From Plenodomus lindquistii (taxonomy: Eukaryota; Ascomycota; Dothideomycetes; Pleosporales; Leptosphaeriaceae), in NCBI GenBank assembly GCA_025504975.1, contig JANUWI010000016.1, positions 992,001 through 1,056,000 of the forward strand: a stretch of DNA of 64,000 nucleotides, given 5' to 3'. Of this stretch, positions 9,926-19,472 are shown piece by piece (position 1 is the stretch's first letter; each line of letters starts with the position of its first letter). The notes under the pieces were generated by a model that worked only from the letters and a program-made list of their open reading frames with translations, made no database searches and was not told the origin of the DNA. The position numbers were made by a program, and so were the translations under genes.

Positions 9926-11785
9926 TCACGACTGGCTGTCTGAACATTCATCAGCCTGGGCCCTGTCATACATCTTTTCATAGATCACCCAGCCACGCAT
10001 ATACCGAATCAACGTCATGCTCGCTGGCGCCTCTCCCGCTGTGAGCTCTGATGATGCGTACGAGGAACCTCGGAAGCCACACATGGTACGGCCCAGTGTG
10101 TCCTCTCTATGGTGTCTGTACGCTTCCTTGCGAGATAACCATTCGTATACTAGTAGGTCTTCCAGATGCCACCAAATCTTGAACTTGTAGACATCGCGGA
10201 AAACTTTTGACACTAAACGGTCGCGAGATGTGGGAAGGGCGCCCCCAACAATGCTGTACTTGTCCTCACCCGAATAACGCACTATTACACCTAAAGGTGG
10301 GAGCTCGAATCGATCGCAGCTGTATCGTCTAGAACTTAAATATACATCTCCTACGACTGTATCTGTGTGTGCGAGAGCAACCACATAGCCATGGTTGTCT
10401 CTGAGCTCCACGACTGTATCTGTGTTTACGAAACTAATCACATATCCGGCTCTGTCTCTGATCTCTGCCCGAGTTTGTCTTGATAGAGTCTCGCCTAGGT
10501 ATATTTGATAGCGCGCATCCCAAGGCGAAGCTACAGATTCCGTGGTGCTTCTGATGATTTGTCCGAACCAATGGTCACACGCGCGAGATAACTGGTGTAG
10601 GGATCTGCTCGATAGGGGCGGTGAGTCTAAGGGTTGACCGTGACGTCGATGACTTATTGCTTCCTGCAGCCTGCTCCGGTCGGGCGTCACCTCGAACATA
10701 TCGAGCAACAGCTCAGTCCATCCGGGAAGCTCCATGTCCTGCTGAGAGCTATCTGAAAGTATTTTGAGAACTTCCATGGCCAAATCGAGAGGGTCTATCG
10801 CGTAATCTGGAACCGGAACTTCATGATGTCGCCAATTCACAAGGGCCAGGACTCCGTATAGCCTGTCTCGGACGTCTGAGCAGTACAAACGGTGCGTCTT
10901 TGACAAAGCGGCCGCCAGATCTAGAGGTGCTTGCGTGGTGGCCGCAAGCCATAGTATTCCTTCGTCCATGTAAATTGCACGCGAATGATCACCTTCCGGT
11001 AAGATAGGTTTCACGCGTTGCTTGGTCCAGATCTTGAGGAGCCGGTAAAGACTGTATAAGGTACTGGCAGATTGTACGTCCTGACCATAAAGGAACCATA
11101 CTTCAGACGCAAGATGCACTTCTTGGAGAACCCAAACACGCCCGAAGTAAGGTCGTTCTAGGAAATCCAGAAGCGCATGCTGCAGCCTTTTTCCTATAGT
11201 AGACTCCCAGAGCTCTTCATACCAGCCGCGGCACGTGGACGCATCAAGATTGCCATCGATATCAGCGTTCGCGCATGCGGCCGCCAGAATCGGATGCTCC
11301 TCCTTTATCATATGCGTGATAAAGTTACTGTCGTCTGAAGATGGCCCGACGCAAGAGAGCACACGCTCCGCTGCTCTGTACACCTCGCCCATTCTAGCAA
11401 CCTGGTGGTTCTTCTCAGTTCTGCTCAATTGATCGATGCATATAGCATCGATCCAATAGTATCTCGATTTCCCACCCAGGACACGTAGGTATTCATCATC
11501 GATTGTTCTGGCTTGCAAATGACTGATTTGGCGCAGAACGTATTCGCAATTCTCCCGTACAACCATTTTCTTTGTGTTGACCAAGATTTCGCATGTCGAT
11601 GCTGAGTCGCCCCAGGTGTAAGAGATTGCATTGTATGCAGGAGTGCTGTCAACGTGCCATAGCGAAAGGTTGCAGATGATCTGCTGACCTGGATCGGCCT
11701 GTATGATCTCGAGCAATCGGATATAGCAAGTTTCGTCGGGGAATGGTTCGTGAATAAATGTGGAGCATGAGGGTTGAGTCGTCAT
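9926..11785 (-). CDS. HET-domain protein (heterokaryon-incompatibility type)
   Basis: Single exon of 619 residues. I take the ATG at 11785 (MTTQPSCSTF); the frame is open a little further up but without another ATG. The N-terminal half has the three HET blocks: YNAISYTWGD, then YYWIDAICIDQLSRTEKNHQ, then MGEVYRAAERVLSCVG. Later comes RPYFGRVWVLQEVHLA, also typical of the family. HET domains are TIR-like and trigger cell death or growth arrest on non-self recognition in fungi; the specific role of this one is unknown. The C-terminal part carries a short internal duplication in which the words GYVISFVNTDTVV and GYVVALAHTDTVV follow each other. It ends next to the convergence zone with a gene-free stretch and shows no stop or frameshift, so it looks functional. 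Confidence 0.9.
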   Translation of the reverse strand: MTTQPSCSTFIHEPFPDETCYIRLLEIIQADPGQQIICNLSLWHVDSTPAYNAISYTWGDSASTCEILVNTKKMVVRENCEYVLRQISHLQARTIDDEYLRVLGGKSRYYWIDAICIDQLSRTEKNHQVARMGEVYRAAERVLSCVGPSSDDSNFITHMIKEEHPILAAACANADIDGNLDASTCRGWYEELWESTIGKRLQHALLDFLERPYFGRVWVLQEVHLASEVWFLYGQDVQSASTLYSLYRLLKIWTKQRVKPILPEGDHSRAIYMDEGILWLAATTQAPLDLAAALSKTHRLYCSDVRDRLYGVLALVNWRHHEVPVPDYAIDPLDLAMEVLKILSDSSQQDMELPGWTELLLDMFEVTPDRSRLQEAISHRRHGQPLDSPPLSSRSLHQLSRACDHWFGQIIRSTTESVASPWDARYQIYLGETLSRQTRAEIRDRAGYVISFVNTDTVVELRDNHGYVVALAHTDTVVGDVYLSSRRYSCDRFELPPLGVIVRYSGEDKYSIVGGALPTSRDRLVSKVFRDVYKFKIWWHLEDLLVYEWLSRKEAYRHHREDTLGRTMCGFRGSSYASSELTAGEAPASMTLIRYMRGWVIYEKMYDRAQADECSDSQS

Positions 11786-12742
11786 TTGTGCCACTTGGAC
11801 TTGACATTTCAATGCGTATGGTTAAGGGAGTAGTGGCATTCGGTAACTTATGCGTGATTGCCGTACTGAGGGGCAGAGTTGCTGCCTGTTGGTTCAGCTT
11901 ATTGCATGAGGCTGTGCACTGACGCCACTTTCGTCACCCAGCTCAGCCGTGCGCGCATTTCACGCACTACGCTCGAACAGAACAACATCAAAAGTTGAAA
12001 TCTCGTGGCCCTGCATGAGAAATGCTCACATTTACGAAGGTGCTCGTATGTATTGAGTCACCAAAGTTACTTACACTCTTCGCACTGTAACTATTACAAC
12101 ACACTATAGTGCTACTTAGAGTAACTAGGTATAACGTAGATACTCCAGAAGTAGTAGAGATTACAATATAACAGCTTTGTGTACATTTATTTTTGTCTTG
12201 CTACTATATAAGTTCACGCATCATGCTGTTAATGTGAGCTTCGTAGCCTGCGTCCGTTTGGCAAAACTTACCGGTCTAGTGACACACAGGCGTTCTGCTC
12301 AAATCTCGTTACTGGCAATAGCCATAACCACCAAAAGCGCTTACCAAGAACCCCGACCTCAGCAAATATATCCCAGTGTCTTATCTCCGGACCCTTGTGC
12401 CGAGTGGCGAGCTCAATCACACCGCCCGTACCACCTGCGCGTCTTCCAAACTGACGCCCGGTTGCCCAAGGATGTTAAAGGAACGTACTTCATAGTCCCT
12501 GAGCCACAGCGCTGGTGGATATCGCCAATTTATTCTCGACGAGGGAAGGGAGTGTCCAAGAGAGACAATGCGCATACCATATCCTTTACAGTCTTGGGTA
12601 CACGAATGTAACGTATCCGCGTGACCTGTGAATGGATCTATGACGGACATGACATCTCGCAAGTGAGTGGAACATCATGATCAGATGCCGACATGATAGA
12701 TGCATTTGAACCATATGCTACTATCTTCACTAGAATATCCAT
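11786..12742. other. Gene-free stretch
   Basis: An AT-rich part around 12040-12200 (many short A/T words) lies upstream of the HET gene; the remainder is 3' flank of the monooxygenase gene. No coding region can be supported. Confidence 0.5.
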
Positions 12743-14530
12743 TCAATACTTCACCTTTTCAAAGCCCTCAAAACTGGGCAACTTGGCCCGGATCTCATCC
12801 GCATAAGCTGGCAAGCCCCCCGCATAGTTTACCTGCTCAAATGCCTTTCCAGGCATACTTCCGCCCATATATGTACTCTTGGTAGTCGGAAACAAGCTCT
12901 TGTCGCTAAGTTCATTAATGCGAGCCTTCCACTGCTTGCTCGCTTCATCAGTCGGGTTGATGTATTTCAAACCCTGTCGCTCCACCTGCTTGATCGCATC
13001 CACAATCCAGCGTCCCTGCACCTCAACACTAGTAGGGCCGTTTGAGAGCAGTGTCGGCCCATGAGGACCGTAGAGATGGAACATGTTCGGGTATCCAGCG
13101 ATGGTGGTACCGAGGTACGTATAGGCAGCCTTCTCCCACTGACTCTTGAGCGTAACACCGTCGATGTTCTTCAAGCCCATTGACGTCATGCCTCCAGTAG
13201 TAATATCGAAGCCCGTGGCGATGCAAACGACGTCAAACTCGTGGACCGTACCGTCCTGAAGCTTGATCCCATCCTTGGTGAAGCCGATGATGGGGTTGTT
13301 CTTGATATCCACAACGTCGACGTTGGGGCGGTTGAACTGCTCGTAATAGTTTAGCTCGAGACAAGGACGCTTGACGCCGAAGGGATGCGGTGGCTCGAGC
13401 GGAGCGAGGAGGTCGCGGAGGCGGGGATCACCAATGCGGGTACGGACGTTCTTGGCCCAGAAGTCGTAGGCTGGGTAGACTTGTCAGTTGCTTCAGATCA
13501 TCTAATAGTTTGTGCCACTTGATCAGCTTACCCAGTCTGTTGGCCTTCATGTCATACAAATAGTCTTTGTAATTTGCCAGCCAGAAGCGGAATCCACCAT
13601 CGGTCCAGAGTTTCTGGTAGAACGCTTCTCGTTCCTCGGGACTGTCTTCAAATGTGCCCCGTTCGGAGAGCCCGTACAGAAAGCCACCAAAGTTTCGCTC
13701 GCGGTAGCGGAAGAGCTCAGGATAGAATTGCTTGGTGTCATTCTGCTCCTTAGCAGTCAATGTTCTCTTTCGCATGGGAACTGCGAGGTTAGGTGTGCGT
13801 TGAAACACCTTCAGCTCGCCTGCTTTCGGACCCCATGCTTGAGTAATCTGGACGCCTGACGCACCAGTGCCGATGACGGCACATCGCTTACCACTGACAT
13901 CAATGTTCAGATCCGGCCAGAAGGATGAGTGGTGGACAACACCTTGGAAATCATCGATGCCGACAAACTCATCTGGGACATAGCGCTTTGCGGCGAATCC
14001 AGCTGCTACGACAAAGTACTTTGCCCTAGCGGTGCGGCCATCAGCAGTCTTGATATACCATTTGCCTTCTTTGGCGTGGAACTGAGCATCGACTACCACA
14101 CTGTTAAAGGCGGTTTCTTTCTTGATACCGAGGACCTTGTCGCAGTGATCAAAGTATGCTCGCAAGTCCTTGTAGTCTGGATAGTTGCTAGGCCATACCC
14201 AGTCCTTGTAAGTTTCTGGGATAGACAGTTGGTACTCTGGAATTTCAGAATCGACGCCGGCTCCAGGGTAGCAGTTCCATCGCCAAGTACCACCGAGATC
14301 CTGTGTAAGTTTCAGCCACTGTCATCTACATGGTCGACGAGGGGGGAGTCTCGCACATCACCCGCTTCGTAGATGACGGTCTTGAAGCCTGCCTTCTTCA
14401 GCTCGTACCAGCAGTAGACACCTCCAAATCCGCCGCCTACGACCAGAGCATCGATTTCTAGATTGTCGGCATATGGTCCTGTCTCACTGCGACGCTGTGC
14501 GAACTCGTGAAGCTCAGTCTTGATTTTCAT
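12743..14530 (-). CDS. Baeyer-Villiger flavin monooxygenase
   Basis: Three exons, 14530-14357, 14300-13532 and 13470-12743, add up to exactly 557 codons (556 residues). Donors GTGCGA and GTAAGC and acceptors ACACAG and CCCAG support the joins. The N-terminal Rossmann motif is VVGGGFGGVYCWYELKKAGF, for FAD. The first junction restores DLGGTWRWNCYPGAGVDSE, typical of the family. The Baeyer-Villiger fingerprint FQGVVHHSSFWP (F-x-G-x3-H-x3-W-P) is intact, and the second nucleotide site VIGTGASGVQITQ serves NADPH. A third conserved block is VCIATGFDITTGG. Such enzymes insert oxygen next to a ketone to form esters or lactones. Relatives act on cyclic ketones and cycloalkanones, but the substrate here cannot be read from sequence. 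No biosynthetic core enzyme is adjacent. The Zn2Cys6 regulator is divergently placed about 1.9 kb upstream and could control it. Confidence 0.93.
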
Positions 14531-15182
14531 GCCGATAATGCCGATTGATGGTAATAAAAGTCTACGTTCTGGGCAGATACGAAACTAGGGTTGTTTCGCT
14601 TTGACGAGATAGACGTCTTCTGGGAGTGCTAGGAGATTGTCTTATACCGTACGAGGATCCATCATCTTACCATAACTCCGCCGGCTCGGTATACCGTACT
14701 GCGGAGGCGTTAGCAACTAGACCTTTCACGGAGTTGTTCACGTGGAGAATCGCACATTCGGTCGACTTTGATATCTATTGGACAAGCTTTGCGCGACTCA
14801 GGTCAGATGCGCAGCTTTGCTGTGATACGTGCAACGAGTGGCCGAATCTGAAGCTCTCGACTCTCATACGGTGACCTTCAACAACAGCGGCTTCGACTCG
14901 AGCGTTTGCCTGAAGTTGAGATTGCTCGATCGTCCGATCCAAGTGACCATGCTCTCGGTCGATGCGTGCCCAATTGCTATTCGCACACAAAGTCTGGTGG
15001 CTCTTTCGCAGTTGATTCGGTCCTACCTCCGCACACGCTTCCGCATGCGCTTCCGCATTTCCGCAGGGTTACAAGCTTGGCGAGTTCAGGATCAGATCAG
15101 ATCCCCACATCACCCCGCAATTCAACGAAGCTCGCGATTGGTGAATGGGCGTTGTGAAGCGATGAGGTGTCAGATCCAATGG

Positions 15183-15192
15183 GCTATATAAA
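15183..15192 (+). promoter_or_regulatory. TATA box ahead of a small open frame
   Basis: GCTATATAAA on the plus strand, about 50-60 bp upstream of ATG 15242. Spacing is right for a core promoter, though no full-length gene is visible downstream. Confidence 0.4.
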
Positions 15193-15241
15193 CGTTCCCG
15201 TCTGGCAGCTACACTAGACGGAAGTTTGTGAAGAAGACGAG

Positions 15242-15337
15242 ATGAACGCAAAGGCCCCGAGCTCTTTTTCTCATGAAGTTCAAGCTGTAAAGAAGCTGGT
15301 CGAAGAACGAGTACAAGGCGTCCTGCTCATCAGCTGA
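15242..15337 (+). CDS. Possible small ORF or first exon, 31 residues
   Basis: An ATG about 55 bp after a good TATA box opens MNAKAPSSFSHEVQAVKKLV and ends 11 codons later at TGA. The composition (EVQAVKKLVEERVQG) looks like a normal helix of a coding exon rather than random sequence. It could be a short peptide, the first exon of a gene whose remainder I could not join, or a fragment. A possible donor, GTACAA, lies in the frame near 15311. No family recognised. Confidence 0.22.
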   Translation: MNAKAPSSFSHEVQAVKKLVEERVQGVLLIS

Positions 15338-16410
15338 GAGGCCATTGCATAAGCGCTTCGTGTCTCAGAGTGGTGTCCAGCACCCATGAGAGATTCGGGC
15401 GGGGTTCGTGAATGATGAGAGCGCCTCGAAAGATTTCCACGGTCACGGAATGATGATCGAGCGGTCTCGACGAAATTTGGTTTCAATTTGCTGATCAGAG
15501 CGTGGTTCATGCTGGAAGGAGATGTCTACGAAAGCTGCACGCACTATTCCTAGCGTGCTTTATTCGTGATGTGATCACGTGACATGGTCGCATGGTCCTT
15601 CAGATATGGCAGCTACTTCCAATACCTGTTGATACTCACGAGCGATCAATATCATCAACATGTTCTGATTTTAGAGGACGAAATTCTGCCCGCGCAATAA
15701 AGTGAGGACCAGATCTTAAAGTCACTCAAAGGATCAGGATTACGAATGGTTCTCCCACCTTGGAGACTGAAGATCGTCGACTCGCTTCTATGAGCTGCTC
15801 AACCGCAGTAGCAGAATTGTCGCCCTGTATGTTTATTGGCATACAGCAGATGCTCCACTTCAGCAATGTGTCAAGGCACTCTCAACAACCCTTTGGTTAA
15901 GGGCGCTTGATTGAACTCCCCCCGATGTACTTTGTTTGGAGCTAGTTGAGTAGGACTTTTTGCGCAACACCTTCAGAAGCCCAAGCAAGCGGAGCCAAGC
16001 GCAATCCAACAAGTCGCAGGAGATAGTCCGGCCGTGGACAGTATTGAGCGTGATTGTGTACTTAATTGCGGTATCCACAACGACGCCCGACCTAATCGAG
16101 ACTGTATCAGCAAACGCGTAGTACAAGTTAAGACGACGTAAAACGCTAAACACTCCAACGGGTGCCTATCATAGGTGGTTTGATAGATCCTTGCGGCTGA
16201 TCCCCCGCACTGAAACTTACAACATACGCAACAGAGGTGGGGAAATGGGGTTTCGTCAAACCTCCGGCCCTTCCGATTCGATTTACCCGGTCACCCAGCT
16301 TCCAGAAACCCAGACTCCTTCACGTTGCAACTATACCCAAGGATAGCTGCTTGAGAGTCCAATATTCCCAACCTCCAACCAGCAAAGGAAACAAGAAGAA
16401 TAGTTTTACC

Positions 16411-19214
16411 ATGGCCCAAAACTCCAGAAGAGGCCCTAAAGAGTCCAACAGGCATTCTACGGCTCGAGGCCACACAGATGATCTCCACGAAGCTCCAATG
16501 TATACCGGCCGCCGCCGCCAGAAGAGTAGCTGTGATCAATGCCGACGAGGAAAAAGAGCCTGTGATGCTGGGCACCGACCGAGCTTTTCCAGGCAGGCGT
16601 GCGCAAATTGTCATCGCAAGAAACAGCCATGCACATTTCATTGGCTTGATGGCACACGTACGTCTGCAGGAGATACTGGCCCGAAGCAGAGAGTTCTGTC
16701 GCTGCAGGGCTCTGATCAGGGTGATCCCACGTCCACAGCGAGTCACAGCCGCAAGAAGGCTCGTCACATGTATCACAATCAACACATCCACCAAGACTCG
16801 CTCATTGCAGCACCACCGCAGCTGAGCTCTGAAGCCCCTCAGACAGTTCGTGACCTGGATGGATACAGTCTTCGCAGCGATGACACTCAATACCACGCTA
16901 CAAGCAAGGGGGTTGAGGTGGCTCGATCTCGAACGGGGAGCAAGCGGAGATTGTCTGATTCTACCATTTCCGAGCAAACACCATCCTTTCGACAGCACGG
17001 AAGGAGAGAAATGACTGCAGTGCCATCATTGATGGCCGACGAGAACTTGGGAAGCATAAGCTCCCGGGTGTCAATGACCAACGGACTTCTCCAAATCTAC
17101 CACGACAGCATGGAGAATGCCTTGTCATGCTGGTTGACAGAGCATAACTGTCCTTACACAATGAGCGTACGAAGTCAAATCTCACCAGCTGTTGGGTCAA
17201 GAGCTGTCGCCCGTGAGTGGGGATCATCCTGGTCCAACCGAATGTTCGACCGCGTCATTCGACTGGACCGAGCATATGCTTCCCTCCGCAGGCGACCTCT
17301 TACAGCAGATGAAGAGCGCAAAGTGTCCAAAGCCCTGAATATGTCCATCATGGCGTTTGCATCGCAATGGGCTCAAGCAGGTGATCGGGGCAGCCATTAC
17401 TCATCCTATCCAGCGAAGATTGGATTCGCGGTAAACGAGTTTCCTCAATCAAACGAGTTTGAGCGATCAATGCAGGAGAGTCTCTGGCATCAGACGTCGC
17501 AGCTGCTACACCAGGCAGCATACATTGACTCTTTCAGAGTGGTCTTTGCCCTGATCATCTTCTCGCTGGCCCAGAAACCGCTGGATACCACGCAACCGAC
17601 CTTGCGCACGAACCAAGGAAGGATAAAGTACGAGGATTTTCAAGCCATGGTTCAGGATGAGGAGGCGCCATTGTTCCTAGAGATAGCCTTGCGACAGGTA
17701 CTTTCACATCGTCGCAAACTAGAACGCTTCGCGCGAGACACCGCAGACTACAAAGATAGCACTTCGAAGGATCCACTAGACAGGGAAGATCGCGCAACCT
17801 TTGATCTCTTGTACTGGCTTGGAGTCATGTTTGACACCTTGTCAGCAGCGATGTTCCAGCGAGCAGTAGTCGTTGGAGACGATGACTGTGAGCTGCCACA
17901 TTTTGATTCCGACTCTTGCAGAGGGCACGCTCTTCACGAGCTTGATATATCCCCGAAAGCACGATCATCAGATTACCAAAGCCCCAGCCACGATTCTGCA
18001 ACTTCATCCCACATTCCAGTAGTACACACAACAAAGGGGTCTGAACTCTGGGGGGAACTATTCATTCGCAACGGTCGCTCACGGCCTGATCATGAACTTA
18101 CGCGTTGGCCGTGCTCTTACGAACTCGCGGCTTCGACATTGAGCCATGCCGCACCTGTCAAAGTACTTTTGTTCCGGCGTGTGTCTCATCTCCAAGCTCT
18201 CGTCTCACAAAAGGCTTCTGCGTCAAGAATTGAGGTTCGTCTCCACCATCCTTTCATCATTGGACGTGATTTGAAGCCTTCCTTTGCTCGGTTTTCGCTG
18301 ACTTTTCTAACAAACAGTCCGCTATCACCTCTGCGATGGATGTATACAATCATTGGAATCACATTTATGATCCTTTCATGGGGGACTGCGTGAAATATCA
18401 CGACGAGCTTCCTACGCGAGTCCAGTCATGGTATACACTTATCGCCGGCCATTGGTACCTTGGAACCTTCCTTCTCTCGGATCTCGTGCTAGAGATCGAC
18501 TCGACGCATCTATCGCTACCAAGTCAGCGATCGTCGCGTCAAGCATCCAACTTCGTTTCCTCGCTCCGGCGCCGGAATGCACTCTCCGTTGCAGATCTCA
18601 GCCGCTCAAGCGTTGGCAGCTCCTCGAGCAAGGCACAAGATTTCCATTTCGCTCTCAATCAAGCTGCACTTTTAACAGAGCCATGGACCGTGGTATTCGT
18701 TCGCTCCCTCTGCCGCGCAGGTTACATACTCGCAGAGATCGCCTTGTCGAATGCGAGTCTGCAAGAGACTGGGCACGTAAGACGACGATGCGGCGACTGC
18801 ATCGAGGGACTTTGGAGTCTGGGACGAAAGTCAGACATGGCTTTCTTAGCGGCCAGGTTTCTGTCTGATGTTCTCGGTCAGGAGAAGAAGGTGGATGTCG
18901 TATCGTTGGTCTTTGATGACACTCCATCGCGGATTGAACATATCGGGCAAGATGATACGATTGGTCAGGATGAAACAGAGATGCACGACATTACTGCGAT
19001 AGGAGCTAGCCTTGTTGGCGACCTTGCAGGACCCGGCTTGGGCACAGACATGGTAGATCCTTTCCAGTTGTGGCCGCCTTTCGATGAAGTCGGAGGCGAC
19101 ACCCTTGGACCGTTGTTGTCGGAAACCGAGGCCTTTGGTATGGACATGAATATGGGTTACGACTTGAGCCCTTTCGAAGACGTCGCTTTACAACAGCAGC
19201 TGTGGGGCTACTGA
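16411..19214 (+). CDS. Zn2Cys6 transcription factor with AlcR-like zinc cluster
   Basis: Two exons, 16411-18234 and 18318-19214, give 906 residues in phase. The 83-nt intron (GTTCGT to AAACAG) has a CTAAC-like branch site. The ATG at 16411 has a good context (TTTACCATGGCC); the frame is open upstream but without another ATG. The binuclear cluster SSCDQCRRGKRACD, 11 residues, then CANCHRKKQPCTFHWLDG fits CX2CX6CX11CX2CX6C. Basic residues precede it (GRRRQK), and the ending CTFHWL resembles the ethanol-regulon activator AlcR. The rest is a helical middle region (QSWYTLIAGHWYLGTFLLSD) followed by an acidic C-terminus that may activate. It should act in the nucleus as a DNA-binding regulator. Its target is unknown; the divergent monooxygenase is one candidate. 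The AlcR resemblance is limited to the finger. Confidence 0.85.
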
Positions 19215-19472
19215 ACCTAATGGGCCGTTGAGATAGTCCGAGGTGCGGCTATAAGATTGCAATTTATTCCGCGTGTATAGTCTCGACATTGACGATGTGC
19301 AAATGAGATTGGTCGCTTTCCGGTAATGTTAACATTACCTCTCGTGCTCGGTGCATGTTACTTTCGGTGCCTGAGCTACGATGTTCGTACACATCAATAA
19401 CGCCGATCAACACATTTCAATTCTTCTTACATGTTCCGAGTAGCTACTCTTCAACCTGGTATCTCACAGCCT

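Larger units (their letters stand above)
14531..16410. other. Long divergent intergenic region between monooxygenase and regulator
   Basis: About 1.9 kb separates two divergent starts. It contains a clear TATA box at 15183-15192 followed by a tiny open frame (listed separately). Otherwise no coding region stands out. Confidence 0.5.
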
